The notes under the pieces were generated by a model. The model was not told the DNA's origin. It ran no database searches and saw only the letters and a program-made list of their open reading frames with translations. A DNA stretch of 64,000 bases from Candidatus Aalborgicola bjergmarkensis (GTDB lineage Bacteria; Pseudomonadota; Gammaproteobacteria; Burkholderiales; Burkholderiaceae_C): NCBI GenBank assembly GCA_016708725.1, contig JADJFE010000030.1, positions 496,001-560,000 on the forward strand, given 5' to 3'. The position numbers and the translations under genes are program-made. Position 1 is the stretch's first letter. Each line of letters opens with the position of its first letter. This document shows, in pieces, positions 17,454 to 27,230 of this stretch.

Positions 17454-19382
17454 ATGCTTGACATCAAAACGCTCAACATCCTCTCCATGGTGACCAGCTT
17501 GTTGCTGCCACTGGTGCTGCGCTTCATGGGGCGGTTTTCGTTCAATGTTGATGCCACCCGGGCGTGGGTCCGGGGGGTGACGTTCAATGCGATGGCCTTC
17601 TTGCTGATAGCCTTGCGAGGGGTGATTCCAGACCTGTTGTCCATCGTCGTTGCGAACGTGCTGTTGCTGGCCGGGCAATGTGAGTTGTTGATTGGCTACC
17701 GGCTGTTTTTTGGCAAGCGTGTTTCCAGAACCTGGGTTGCGCCGTTGCTGGCGGCCACGGCTGCGGGCTTTGCCTGGTTCACGTACGCCACACCGTCCAT
17801 TGAGCCGCGCATCGTGCTCTCGTCGTTGTCGTTGTCGGCGGTTGCCCTGCTGGGGGCACGGGAACTGCTGGTGTCCGCCTGGATGGCACGGCTGGCGCAC
17901 GATGCTGCCCTGCGCACCGAGCGGCGGCTGGCCTATACGCTGGGAATCGTCATTTTGCTGGTCAGTTCCATGATGCTGGCCAGGGGCATCATGTTCTGGC
18001 GCGCGCCGGATGATGTGTTGTCACATGACCAGTTGCTCAATACGGTGTACGTGCTGTCTTACGCGCTGGCTTTGTTGCTTAATTTTTTCATGGTGTCGTG
18101 CCTGCCGCTGCTGGTGTCCGTGCGTGTGCAACATGAGTTGGAACAAAGCGAGCGTCGCCTCAAGCTGGCCGAACGTGAGGCTGTGTTGGCGCGTGACGAG
18201 GCCAATCAGGCCAACCAGGCCAAGTCCATGTTCCTGGCCAATATGTCCCACGAGATCCGCACGCCCATGAACGGTGTGCTGGGATTGACCCGGCTGGCGC
18301 TGGAATCCGAGCTGCCAGGCGATGTGCGCAAACTGCTCAACGAGAGTTATGCATCGGCACAGTCCCTGCTGGGCATCGTCAATGACATCCTGGATTTGTC
18401 CAAGATTGATGCGGGCAAACTCACCATTGAGCAAGCACCCTTTGCGTTGACGCAGGTGCTGCAAAACGCCAAAGCCTTGTTTGGAAAGATGGCAGACGAC
18501 AAGGGTGTTCTTTTCGTCCTGCAACAGGAAGAGCGGCTGCCACCCTGGTTGCTGGGTGATGCGTTGCGCCTGGGGCAGGTGCTCAACAATTTGCTATCCA
18601 ATGCGGTCAAATTCACGCAGCAGGGCCAGGTGATGCTGCGCGTGGAATCAACGCCACCGCGCGAGGACGACGAACGCCACTGGCTCGTGTTCTCGGTGAT
18701 CGATACCGGCATCGGCATGAGTGCCGAGCAGCGGGCGCGGTTGTTTCAACCTTTTACGCAGGCGGACGAATCCACCACGCGCCGGTTTGGCGGCACGGGT
18801 CTGGGGTTGGTCATCGCGCGCCAGCTGATCGAGCTGATGGGTGGTCGCCTGAGTGTGCATTCCACGCCAGGCCAGGGTTCCACCTTTGCGGTGGAGTTGC
18901 CGTTTGGCGTGGTCGCGCCGTCGCAGATCCCGGCGTCCACTGAGGTTTTGCACGCCGCACAGACGCCCAAACGCTCGCTGGAGGGGCTTTGCGTGCTGCT
19001 GGTGGAAGACAACGCCATCAATGCCATGGTGGCCATGCGCACGCTGCAGGGGCGAGGGGCGGTGGTGCACCATGCGGAAAATGGGCAACTGGCGCTGGAC
19101 TACCTGCGTGTGCACGCAAGCGATGTGCATGCCGTGCTCATGGACATCCAGATGCCGGTGATGGACGGCCTGACAGCCACGCGGCTCATCCGCAACGAGC
19201 TGGGCTTGCGGCAACTGCCCATCATCGCCATGACCGCCAACGTGATGGAATCCGATCAGCAAGCCAGTATGGATGCCGGCATGGACGCGCACGTGGGTAA
19301 ACCTTTTGACGCAGCACACCTTGCCGCGACCCTGCGCCAGCTGGTTCCAGACAGGTGTTGGCCTGTTAACGTCGCTGGGTAA
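17454..19382 (+). CDS. Hybrid sensor histidine kinase with C-terminal receiver
   Basis: 642 residues from ATG 17454 (an alternative TTG lies at 17430). The N-terminal 215 residues hold about seven hydrophobic helices without a large periplasmic domain. A coiled coil leads to the HisKA dimerisation helix with phospho-accepting His in FLANMSHEIRTPMNG. The HATPase domain has the N box (NNLLSNAVKFT), G1 (DTGIGM) and G2 (GGTGLGL). A receiver domain (VEDNAI ... MDIQMPVMDG ... MTAN ... KPF) follows. It probably feeds a phosphorelay. Its 3' half, from CCATTGAGCAAGC onward, is duplicated as a broken copy at 31969-32886. It converges with the OmpR-type regulator, 10 bp apart. Confidence 0.93.
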   Translation: MLDIKTLNILSMVTSLLLPLVLRFMGRFSFNVDATRAWVRGVTFNAMAFLLIALRGVIPDLLSIVVANVLLLAGQCELLIGYRLFFGKRVSRTWVAPLLAATAAGFAWFTYATPSIEPRIVLSSLSLSAVALLGARELLVSAWMARLAHDAALRTERRLAYTLGIVILLVSSMMLARGIMFWRAPDDVLSHDQLLNTVYVLSYALALLLNFFMVSCLPLLVSVRVQHELEQSERRLKLAEREAVLARDEANQANQAKSMFLANMSHEIRTPMNGVLGLTRLALESELPGDVRKLLNESYASAQSLLGIVNDILDLSKIDAGKLTIEQAPFALTQVLQNAKALFGKMADDKGVLFVLQQEERLPPWLLGDALRLGQVLNNLLSNAVKFTQQGQVMLRVESTPPREDDERHWLVFSVIDTGIGMSAEQRARLFQPFTQADESTTRRFGGTGLGLVIARQLIELMGGRLSVHSTPGQGSTFAVELPFGVVAPSQIPASTEVLHAAQTPKRSLEGLCVLLVEDNAINAMVAMRTLQGRGAVVHHAENGQLALDYLRVHASDVHAVLMDIQMPVMDGLTATRLIRNELGLRQLPIIAMTANVMESDQQASMDAGMDAHVGKPFDAAHLAATLRQLVPDRCWPVNVAG

Positions 19383-19392
19383 AAGATCAACA

Positions 19393-20091
19393 TCAGATCA
19401 GATCAACATGATCCAGGAAACTATAACCTTGACCATAAATGGAGTGCAGCGGCAAACTCAGTTTCATCTGTTCGAGAACCTTGCCTCGCAGCCTGCTGAT
19501 GAGTGCTTCGATTCGGTGTCCATTGGTCGGTAGGTCGCTTTGGCTAAATCGCTCAATCAATGCGGCACGAGAGGCTTCCCGAGCTGGGTTTTCCAGGATG
19601 CAACGCAGCAAAAGACTCTCCCCCTGACTCAGATTGAGTACCTTGCCGCTGGGGCCAGTCAATGTCTGACGGGTGCGGTCCAGACGCCATTGCACCGGCA
19701 ACGGTGCTGGTTCGACCATGGAACTCGTGACACTGGCCATGCGTCGGCTGATGCTGATCAGCGTTGCTTCCAGTTCTTCGGGGTCCACAGGCTTAACCAA
19801 ATACGCATCGGCACCATCTTTCAGGCCACCAATACGCAGTTCGCGTTCACTACGTCCGGTGCACATCACGATGCCAGAACGAATATACGGGCGCAATCGT
19901 CGGCAAAGTTCCATGCCGCTGCCGTCGGGTAAATTGATGTCCAGTATCAGCAAGTCAAACGGCTGGGCGAGCGCCACCTCGGCATCGGCCACCGAGCCAA
20001 CACCTTTGACGTGATAGCCCGCTGTCATGAGGTAGTCCGAAAGTTCCTCACGCAAATCGACATCATCTTCAACGAACAGGACAGTGGTCAT
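19393..20091 (-). CDS. OmpR-family response regulator
   Basis: 232 residues: a receiver domain with FVEDDVDL acidic pocket, phospho-acceptor Asp in LLILDINLPDGSG, conserved Thr/Ser region MCTGRSE and Lys in LVKPVD. A C-terminal winged helix follows, with HRIEALISRLRGKV as recognition helix and YGQGYSF as the wing. Its ATG overlaps the stop of the upstream kinase by four bases (ATGA), so the pair is coupled. OmpR-type regulators bind tandem direct half-sites about 10 bp apart; such repeats occur in the promoter just upstream of the kinase gene (22071-22100) and in two duplicated copies of it, making self-regulation and control of the neighbouring genes plausible. Confidence 0.93.
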   Translation of the reverse strand: MTTVLFVEDDVDLREELSDYLMTAGYHVKGVGSVADAEVALAQPFDLLILDINLPDGSGMELCRRLRPYIRSGIVMCTGRSERELRIGGLKDGADAYLVKPVDPEELEATLISISRRMASVTSSMVEPAPLPVQWRLDRTRQTLTGPSGKVLNLSQGESLLLRCILENPAREASRAALIERFSQSDLPTNGHRIEALISRLRGKVLEQMKLSLPLHSIYGQGYSFLDHVDLI

Positions 20092-22031
20092 GTTGCAAAA
20101 TCCTTGACATCTTGAAGTGGCTGAAGTGGCAGGGACAAGGAGAACCGTGCCCCCCCTTCTTTGCCATCCTCGTACGCCAGTGCTCCGCCATGGACTTCTG
20201 CCACACGCTTGGCAGTGGCCAGGCCAATTCCGAACCCGACTTTCCCGCGTGCCGAGGACGAGCGCTGAAACACCTGGAATAGCCGGGACTGTTCCTCGGT
20301 TGATATCCCCGGTCCGCGATCACTGACACAGTAGCGCAACATACTGTCAACGCAAACATCAAGCCGCACGACACCGTCGATAGGCGAGTATTTTGCTGCA
20401 TTGGTCAATAAATTGCCGATTGCGAGCGTAATCAATTCGGAATCTATCTCCACCGTTGAGGGAAGATTGAACGGATATGACAGGTCAAATACCCGCTCCG
20501 GATACGCTGCACGTACATCCACAAGGGCATCGGATGCAGGTTGGAGGGGGGAGACGGTGCTAAAGTTGGGAGCGAAATCACCACTTGCCAAACGCTGCAA
20601 ATGCAAATGGCGTTCAATCAGCGAGTCCATACGCTGCGTGGCCCGCACCATGCGGCGCAAACTTGAATCGGTATGCAAGCCACTATCCGTCAACTCCCGA
20701 CGCAGGTTTTTCAGCCCCGCGACGATAACTCCCAAAGGCGAGCGTAACTCATGCGCAACAAAGGAGAAAAACACGGATTGCTCTTTACGCAACCTTTGCT
20801 CTTGTGCGGCAATCTCCTTGGCAAGCCCAGACTCTTTTAGGGCGGCAGCACGCTCACGCGATGCGATCAGCGCATCTGTCACTATGCCGGCGTAAACGAG
20901 GAGTAAAAAAGCCAAAGTACCCGGAATCCAGCTTGTATAAGTCACGGCATTGACCGGTAGCATGCCCAGCAACATCAAGCGCCCGGTGAGCAGCGAGGCT
21001 ATGAGCACTACGTGCGCTGCGACGATGTAAGCCGAGCCTTCTATTTTCGCTTGCCAGCGCAGCAGAGATATGCCACCAGTGATGGCGAGGCTGGCCATAA
21101 ACAAAATTTGTAAAACAGGCCCACCGATCAACCAATACAGATCAAGTTCTCGCGTGAGTGGCAGCAACAGACAAACGACAAACATGGTTTGCAGCAACCG
21201 GGCGACGCGCGGAAATGTCTTTGGTATTTCCAGCGCTTTACCAAATACAACCAGGACCGCTGCGACCATCCATGCCAGTGTCCACGGCACCAGCAAGTCA
21301 CCTACCAGTGGTTGGTGCATAAAGACGAATTGCGACCACAAACCTAATTGCGCGGGGATAAAGAAAAAGACCATTACAGTCAATCCACAGAAACGCAATA
21401 GTGAGGGGTCACGGTTACTGGCCCAGTGGACCAGGGAAATCAGAAACGACATGACGACCATGCCCAGCAGACCGCCAAGCAAGATGATTTCCTGCTGTCC
21501 TGCATCGCGCAGAGCGGTCGGCTGCCACAGCAGCAATTGGGACGAAAGACTGGAGTCCGAGGCCATGCGAAGATAAAACGTGTGCTCCTTGGTATCGGGC
21601 AGTGCCACTTTGAAGACCGGATGGTGAAATGCAATCTGCCGTGAGGCAAAAGCAAACCGGTCCCCGGCTTGGGATGCTGAAAACCGACCACCGTGCAGCG
21701 TAAAGAATTGCAGGTCATTGATGAATGGGTTTGTCACTTCCAGGGACCACATTTCAGGCGCGTCACTTTCACGTTGTAGCGTGATGCGAAGCCAGATCAC
21801 ATCTTTGGTGTAGCCGAAGGATGGAGGGCGGGCCAAGTCTTGAAATTTGGAAGCAAACGCAGGACTGGCAACATCCTCTATGTGCCATTGGCCCTGCTGG
21901 TCGCGAAGAAAGGAGCATTCGGTTCCTGCAAAAGCATGCCGAATGTCGCTGGCGCTCAAATGCACGGATGGCCCGCTATAGGCTGGAAAGCACAGCAGAT
22001 GAAAGAGAAGCAAGGCAAGCAGGCGCAGCAT
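20088..22031 (-). CDS. 7TM-DISM sensor histidine kinase
   Basis: 647 residues with a signal peptide (1-19), an extracellular DISMED2-type beta-sandwich (about 25-180) and seven membrane helices (about 185-395). The cytoplasmic HisKA has His in FFSFVAHELRSPLGV, and HATPase motifs are NLLTNAAKYS, DRGPGIS and GFGIGLATAK. 7TM-DISM kinases are thought to sense carbohydrates or small ligands outside the membrane. It is coupled to the OmpR-type regulator. It reads divergently from the MLQNL-type genes, and part of its 5' coding sequence (21830-21957) is duplicated at 24649-24777 and 29853-29910 together with the shared promoter. Confidence 0.92.
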   Translation of the reverse strand: MLRLLALLLFHLLCFPAYSGPSVHLSASDIRHAFAGTECSFLRDQQGQWHIEDVASPAFASKFQDLARPPSFGYTKDVIWLRITLQRESDAPEMWSLEVTNPFINDLQFFTLHGGRFSASQAGDRFAFASRQIAFHHPVFKVALPDTKEHTFYLRMASDSSLSSQLLLWQPTALRDAGQQEIILLGGLLGMVVMSFLISLVHWASNRDPSLLRFCGLTVMVFFFIPAQLGLWSQFVFMHQPLVGDLLVPWTLAWMVAAVLVVFGKALEIPKTFPRVARLLQTMFVVCLLLPLTRELDLYWLIGGPVLQILFMASLAITGGISLLRWQAKIEGSAYIVAAHVVLIASLLTGRLMLLGMLPVNAVTYTSWIPGTLAFLLLVYAGIVTDALIASRERAAALKESGLAKEIAAQEQRLRKEQSVFFSFVAHELRSPLGVIVAGLKNLRRELTDSGLHTDSSLRRMVRATQRMDSLIERHLHLQRLASGDFAPNFSTVSPLQPASDALVDVRAAYPERVFDLSYPFNLPSTVEIDSELITLAIGNLLTNAAKYSPIDGVVRLDVCVDSMLRYCVSDRGPGISTEEQSRLFQVFQRSSSARGKVGFGIGLATAKRVAEVHGGALAYEDGKEGGARFSLSLPLQPLQDVKDFAT

Positions 22032-22070
22032 TGCGGGGATTCTAGTCAGAAGTTCCCCTTCTCAATGACT

Positions 22071-22131
22071 GGTGAGAATTGGTGAGAATTGGTGAGGATT
22101 TGCCGTTGCAAGACAACTCTGCAAGAATAAA
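22071..22131. promoter_or_regulatory. Promoter with three 10-bp direct repeats, copy 1
   Basis: GGTGAGAATT occurs at 22071-22080 and 22081-22090 and GGTGAGGATT at 22091-22100, exactly in phase with one helical turn. This is followed by TTGCAA and an AT-rich GAATAAAA. The layout suits binding of the adjacent OmpR-type regulator. Two-repeat versions lie at 24797-24816 and 29930-29949. Confidence 0.6.
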
Positions 22132-22174
22132 AAGGTGCCTGTTGGCCGAAAACTGACAAACCAAACCCGTGTCC

Positions 22175-22345
22175 ATGCTCCAAAACCTTCATCAACGTCT
22201 CTTTCCTGTGCCCAATCATTTTGACAGTTTACGGGAATGGCGCGAGCAGTTGCTTCAAAAACGAAATGAACAATCTAAGAATCTCTACCAGACGGATCCT
22301 CTTGGTCAGCTGTCACAGCATCCTGACACAACGAATCCGTGCTGA
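22175..22345 (+). pseudogene. Truncated copy of the MLQNL-type GGDEF-EAL gene start
   Basis: The first 28 codons (MLQNLHQRLFPVPNH ... REQLLQ) match the start of the GGDEF-EAL gene at 30023, then the sequence diverges and a TGA ends the frame at 22345 after 56 codons. It keeps the shared promoter. It may act only as a leader for the MCP gene 100 bp downstream. Confidence 0.6.
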
Positions 22346-22446
22346 GATTCGATTTATTCACAAGCTCTGAGCCAGAAGATGGCGCTGGCAACACAAACCA
22401 ACTGCGAGTCCACACCGGGCTAGCACCTTTTATTGGAATCCGGGTA

Positions 22447-24150
22447 ATGAATACAATTAAACAAATGTTCCGTGTGATGCTGATGGCCGTCACCGTGGCC
22501 GCAGCAGCGCTTGCCTTGACGTTGATGCTGCTGGGCCGCGCCAATGACCGGGTCGCAGCGGTAAACAAAACACGTTACGACTCCTACCTATTAGCCGACG
22601 AGCTGCGGCAAAGCTCCGATGACCTGACGCGCCTGGCACGCACCTACGTGGTCTCAGGCGACCCACATTGGGAAAAGCAGTACTTCGAGATACTCGATAT
22701 TCGCTCCGGTAAACAGCCACGCCCCAATGGCTACGAGAAAATCTACTGGGACTTCCGCGCCACCGGCAGCGATCCAGGTCGTGGCACCGGCGCCACCATC
22801 GCCTTGCAGGAGTTGATGAAAGGCGCAGGTTTCACCGAGGAGGAGTTCTCCAAGCTCAAGGAGGCGCAAGCCAACTCTGATGACCTGGTCAACACCGAGA
22901 CCGTGGCCATGAATCTGGTCAAAGGTCAACTCGCTGACGGCAAGGGCGGCTTTACCCTGAAGGGCGAGCCCGACCTGGTCAAAGCGCGCGCCATGATGCA
23001 CGACCAAAACTACCACCTCTTCAAAGCCAAAATCATGAAACAGGTGGACCAGTTTCTGGTTTTGGTGGATGCCCGCACCCGCTTGGCGGTGGAGCAAGCC
23101 ACGAGTGACAAGAATTTCTGGTACGCGACCTTGCTGGCCGTGGCGCTGGGAAACGCCATGGTTGCTCTATGGAGTTTGATGGCGATCAAGGGCTGGCTCA
23201 TGAACCGCCTCGGCGCTGAGCCCAGCGCGCTCGTTGCCGCTACCGAAGCCGTGCGTGCGGGCGATTTGACCCAAAGCATCGCTGTCCGGCCGGGTGACGA
23301 CAGCAGCGTGTTGGCCACCGTCAAGGCCATGCGTGACCAGCTGGTGCAGGTGGTGAGCAACGTACGCAGCGGCTCCGAGGGCGTAGCCACGGCCAGCGCC
23401 CAGATTGCCTCGGGCAACAGCGATTTATCGGCGCGAACCGAGCAACAAGCCAGCGCGCTGCAACAAACCGCAGCCTCCATGGAACAACTCAGTGGCACGG
23501 TCCAGCAAAACGCCGACAGCGCTCGACAGGCCAATCAACTTGCTTTAACTGTCAGTAGCGTGGCGGTGCAGGGCGGCGCGGTGATGGCCGAGGTGGTGCA
23601 AACCATGAAAGGAATCAACACCAGCTCGCGAAAGATAGCTGACATCATTCAGGTGATTGAGGGCATCTCGTTCCAAACCAACATTCTGGCCCTGAATGCG
23701 GCGGTGGAAGCGGCGCGCGCCGGCGAGCAGGGACGCGGTTTTGCCGTGGTGGCGAGCGAAGTGCGCTCGTTGGCCGGGCGCTCGGCTGAAGCGGCCAAAG
23801 AAATCAAGAGCCTGATCAATGCCAGCGTTGCGCGCGTCGAGCAAGGCACATTGTTGGTCGACAAGGCCGGAGTGACCATGATTGAGGTCGTGACCGGCAT
23901 CAACCGCGTCACCGAAATCATGGGCGAGATCAACGTCGCCAGTGCCGATCAAAGCCTTGGCGTGGCCCAAGTGGGCAACGCGGTGACGCAAATGGATCAG
24001 GTGACGCAGCAAAACGCCGCTTTGGTCGAAGAGATGGCAGCGGCGGCCAGCAGCCTGAAAACCCAGGCGCAGGAGTTGGTCGGCACGGTGGCGGTGTTCA
24101 AGCTTGGAGTGCAGACAGGAGGTGCACAGCAACAGTGGTCTGGAGGATAG
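22447..24150 (+). CDS. Methyl-accepting chemotaxis protein (Tar/Tsr-like signalling domain)
   Basis: 567 residues from ATG 22447. Residues 10-32 are the first membrane helix. The periplasmic domain of about 190 residues contains DSYLLADELRQSSDDLTRLARTYVVSGD, a pattern (given elsewhere as a family hallmark of proteobacterial chemoreceptors) of the four-helix type. A second membrane helix lies at about 215-237, then HAMP and the signalling domain. Its tip reads VIEGISFQTNILALNAAVEAARAGEQ, fully conserved. The last glycine codon and the TAG stop (24145-24150) lie inside an inverted IS91-like terminus, so the native C terminus was replaced by the insertion. A truncated leader with the duplicated promoter lies upstream. 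Confidence 0.9.
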   Translation: MNTIKQMFRVMLMAVTVAAAALALTLMLLGRANDRVAAVNKTRYDSYLLADELRQSSDDLTRLARTYVVSGDPHWEKQYFEILDIRSGKQPRPNGYEKIYWDFRATGSDPGRGTGATIALQELMKGAGFTEEEFSKLKEAQANSDDLVNTETVAMNLVKGQLADGKGGFTLKGEPDLVKARAMMHDQNYHLFKAKIMKQVDQFLVLVDARTRLAVEQATSDKNFWYATLLAVALGNAMVALWSLMAIKGWLMNRLGAEPSALVAATEAVRAGDLTQSIAVRPGDDSSVLATVKAMRDQLVQVVSNVRSGSEGVATASAQIASGNSDLSARTEQQASALQQTAASMEQLSGTVQQNADSARQANQLALTVSSVAVQGGAVMAEVVQTMKGINTSSRKIADIIQVIEGISFQTNILALNAAVEAARAGEQGRGFAVVASEVRSLAGRSAEAAKEIKSLINASVARVEQGTLLVDKAGVTMIEVVTGINRVTEIMGEINVASADQSLGVAQVGNAVTQMDQVTQQNAALVEEMAAAASSLKTQAQELVGTVAVFKLGVQTGGAQQQWSGG

Positions 24151-24641
24151 GAAATCCAACCGTACGACGGCAAATATCTCATCCTGACCCGTCCTCAAAA
24201 TCCCCGTTTTTGCACATTGCGTGCATCGGTCTGGCAATCGAAACGGCCTGTTTTTCCGCTTGAATGCCATTTTTAGTTTTCTTGGTGTATCGCCGGAACG
24301 GCCCTACCCGACAGCAATTCTGAATCGCTGGTTTTGCTCTCACCAATGGATGCGCTGATCGGCACAATCGTCAGGTGCTGGCTGTGCTGTTTGATCCCAA
24401 TCCGGCAGCGCTTCCAGCACATCGTCAGTGGGCGCATCACAGTTATCCCACAGTGATGGCCCGCGTGCCGGGGTGATGGGTGGAGGTTGAGAGTCCACGC
24501 CGATGTGATCCAGGATTTTGCGCACCTCTGCCGTGTTGGTGATGAAGGCGATTAGGCGCATCTGCCCTCCACATATCGGGCACAGCAGCGGAAAAACCTC
24601 GTAGATGCGCACGATCAAAACCGCCCACAGGTAATGTGCCG
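24145..24641 (-). mobile_element. Truncated IS91-like element with transposase 3' fragment
   Basis: The conserved terminus GGATAGG starts at 24145. On the minus strand the last 100 codons of the IS91-like transposase remain (AHYLWAVLIVRIYEVF to ADQRIHW), about 24345-24641. The rest is lost at a junction with a duplicated piece of the 7TM-DISM kinase gene at about 24645. It is inverted relative to the complete element at 4237-6158. Confidence 0.85.
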
Positions 24642-24648
24642 GTAGGCG

Positions 24649-24816
24649 GGCCAAGTCTTGAAATTTGGAAGCAAACGCAGGACTGGCAACATCCTCTATG
24701 TGCCATTGGCCCTGCTGGTCGCGAAGAAAGGAGCATTCGGTTCCTGCAAAAGCATGCCGAATGTCGCTGGCGCTCAAGTTTCCCTTCTCAACGACCGGTG
24801 AGGATTGGTGAGGATT
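24649..24816. repeat. Duplicated kinase 5' segment plus direct-repeat promoter, copy 2
   Basis: 24649-24777 copies codons of the DISM kinase (21830-21957) without its signal peptide; about 90 bp have been deleted at the join. The promoter repeats GGTGAGGATT follow at 24797-24806 and 24807-24816. The third copy at 29853-29949 has the same deletion, so copies 2 and 3 share an ancestor. Confidence 0.85.
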
Positions 24817-24890
24817 TGCCGTTGCAAGACAACTCTGCAAGAATAAAAAGATGCCTGTTGGCCGAAAACAGACAAACGGAACCCGTGTCC

Positions 24891-25109
24891 ATGCTCCAAA
24901 ATCTTCGTCAACGTCTCTTTCCTGTGCCCGATCATTCTGACAGTTTACGGGAATGGCGCGAGCAGTTGCTTCAAAGTCTTTTGAACATCGCTCTGATTCT
25001 TGGTGTACTGGCGGGCGTGCCCAGCATCGTGCTGTCGGTGCGTGAATCGCTACGAACTACCGTGACCACCGCAGTTAGGGGTGTCAACAATGCGAACCAT
25101 TACCGCTAA
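24891..25109 (+). pseudogene. MLQNL-type gene start, second truncated copy
   Basis: 72 codons. The first 55 match the start of the GGDEF-EAL protein at 30023, including one hydrophobic helix (NIALILGVLAGVPSIVLSV); after RESL the sequence changes and the frame ends at 25109, overlapping the next gene's start by 20 bp. It may provide translational coupling to the downstream GGDEF-EAL gene, or simply be a recombination scar. Confidence 0.6.
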
Positions 25110-27216
25110 ACTCACGCGCATCTATCTGGTCGTTGCAGTTTCGGTACTCTTTTGCGCTGGTTTGATTGCACAGCTGTATTTTTACAGACATGTTCGCTCA
25201 ATCGCTCACAATAACCTCAACACCCAAGCGGTCGCGTTGGCAGGGAATCTCGAAGCCACCGTGGCCTTCGGTGACGTCGCTTTTGCCCAGCAGACCTTAA
25301 AAGCCCTGCAACACTATCCAGACGTACGCATGGCTGCGGTAGTCATGGCTGATGGTAAGTTTTTTGCGAAGTACAGCCCCGACACCAGTGCAGATATTGA
25401 AAGTCTGCGGCAATTTCTGATGCAAGGCGAATTCATTACTGCGAATACGCATGGAGTTGTCCAGAATGTTATATCGCCAGGCCAAGCTCCGGCCCGGTTG
25501 ATCATTGTTGCGAGTCTGGAAGAAATCAACCGGGAGATGGCGATGACGATCGGCGCGAGTGTCGCAATCGGCAGCCTGATCCTGCTTGTCGCATTCATCA
25601 TGTTCCGGCGCATGAGCCTGTCTGTCACCCGCCCTATCGAAGTTTTGACTGCCGTGATGCGAAAGGTCGAACGTGATGGCGACCACAGCCAGCGCGCGCG
25701 CATCTTCAGTGACGACGAAATCGGCGAGTTGGCAAAAGGCTTCAATGCCATGCTTTCTGCACTGGAGAGACAGAACGTCAACCTGAATACTGAACTTATT
25801 GAACGCAAACGCATTCAGAAGAAGCTCGACCGCCTCGCACATTACGATACGGTCACCCATTTACCCAACCGCCACTATTTCCAAGAGCGACTGAAGGTTA
25901 CCGTAGAACACAGTAATCAGCTCGACAAGTTGATGGCGGTCATCTTCGTCGATCTGGACAACTTCAAGCTGGTCAACGATTCCTACGGCCACCACATCGG
26001 AGATCAGTTGTTGCAGACTGCGGCAAAACGTCTTTCCGATTCGCTGCGTTCCGGGGATGTGGTTTGTCGCCTCGGCGGCGATGAGTTCGCCATCATTCTC
26101 GAACACCTACCAGATAGCCAGCAAATTGAATCGCTTATTGACAAACTGATTCACAACTTGACCCAACCGCTGCGGCTGGATGATCATGACGTCGTGGTTA
26201 CCGGCAGCGTCGGCGTTGCGGTTTGTCCCGAGGACGCGGACACCCCGGAATCCCTGCTGCGTTTCGCCGATGCCGCTATGTACGCAGCCAAAGGGGCCGG
26301 GAAAAATACCTGGCGACGCTTCGATCCTGAGATGGCGAGCCAGTCCGCCTTGCGACTCACCCTTGAAAACCAGTTGCGTGTTGCGCTGGCCGAGGGCCAA
26401 TTCGAGGTGCATTATCAGCCGCAGATCGACTTGAGCACCAATGAGGTGGATGGTCTTGAGGCGCTAGCGCGCTGGAACCACCCTGACCGTGGTTATATCA
26501 GTCCGCTCCAGTTTATTCCGGTTGCCGAAGAAAGCGGCCTGATCCGCCCACTGGGCGAGTGGGTGTTGCGTACCGCATGCCGACAAATCGTGGCTTGGTC
26601 CCTTGCCGGTCATGATCGGCTCAAGGTGGCTGTGAATGTCTCCGTGCGCCAGTTAGTACACCCCAATTTTTTCGAAATGGTGCTGGCCGTCCTCGCAGAG
26701 ACTGGCTGCGCAGCGCGACAATTGGATCTGGAAATTACAGAAAGCATTCTGATGCAGCACGGTGAAAAGACTATAGCCATATTGCAACAGTTACGCGACC
26801 GTGGCATTGGTATCGTGATCGATGACTTCGGTACCGGATACTCCTCAATGGCGCAACTGAAGAACATGCCGGTAACCAAACTCAAGATCGACAAGAGCTT
26901 TGTGGACGACATTACCACCAGCCGCAGAGATCTGGCAATTACTGCGTCAATTACAAGCCTGGCGCACAACCTACAAATCCAGATCATTGCTGAAGGCGTG
27001 GAAACCAACCAGCAGGTTTTACTACTGCGGCAGTCCGGCTGCCACGACTTTCAAGGCTATCACTTTGCGCGACCACTGCCCGCCGCGCAGATACCCAGTT
27101 TCATTGATGGATTCCAACGCAAAAAAGTTCGGAGTAATCTCAAGACTGACGGAAATAGAGCCCCGGCCGAATGGGAAGATTGGCGTCCCCCGTTAGATAG
27201 GAAAGCAGGCCATTGA
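25090..27216 (+). CDS. YfiN-like GGDEF-EAL protein with CHASE8-type sensor
   Basis: 708 residues from ATG 25090 (a GTG three codons earlier is possible). An N-terminal membrane helix (about 12-32), a periplasmic segment resembling the CHASE8 domain of YfiN, a second helix (about 150-172) and HAMP precede the catalytic parts. GGDEF domain: intact RLGGDEF with an RxxD inhibitory site (RSGD) five residues upstream. EAL domain: GLEALARW, DDFGTGYSS, KIDKSF and EGVET, all needed for phosphodiesterase activity. It could therefore make or degrade c-di-GMP. It lies immediately upstream of a TonB-dependent receptor and a YfiR-like gene, matching the logic of YfiR repressing YfiN in the periplasm. Confidence 0.93.
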   Translation: MRTITAKLTRIYLVVAVSVLFCAGLIAQLYFYRHVRSIAHNNLNTQAVALAGNLEATVAFGDVAFAQQTLKALQHYPDVRMAAVVMADGKFFAKYSPDTSADIESLRQFLMQGEFITANTHGVVQNVISPGQAPARLIIVASLEEINREMAMTIGASVAIGSLILLVAFIMFRRMSLSVTRPIEVLTAVMRKVERDGDHSQRARIFSDDEIGELAKGFNAMLSALERQNVNLNTELIERKRIQKKLDRLAHYDTVTHLPNRHYFQERLKVTVEHSNQLDKLMAVIFVDLDNFKLVNDSYGHHIGDQLLQTAAKRLSDSLRSGDVVCRLGGDEFAIILEHLPDSQQIESLIDKLIHNLTQPLRLDDHDVVVTGSVGVAVCPEDADTPESLLRFADAAMYAAKGAGKNTWRRFDPEMASQSALRLTLENQLRVALAEGQFEVHYQPQIDLSTNEVDGLEALARWNHPDRGYISPLQFIPVAEESGLIRPLGEWVLRTACRQIVAWSLAGHDRLKVAVNVSVRQLVHPNFFEMVLAVLAETGCAARQLDLEITESILMQHGEKTIAILQQLRDRGIGIVIDDFGTGYSSMAQLKNMPVTKLKIDKSFVDDITTSRRDLAITASITSLAHNLQIQIIAEGVETNQQVLLLRQSGCHDFQGYHFARPLPAAQIPSFIDGFQRKKVRSNLKTDGNRAPAEWEDWRPPLDRKAGH

Positions 27217-27230
27217 ATAGGAGAATTCAC

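Noticed and set aside
22071..22100. Short tandem repeats as a CRISPR array
   Set aside because: The units are 10 bp and contiguous with no spacers, and no cas genes are present.
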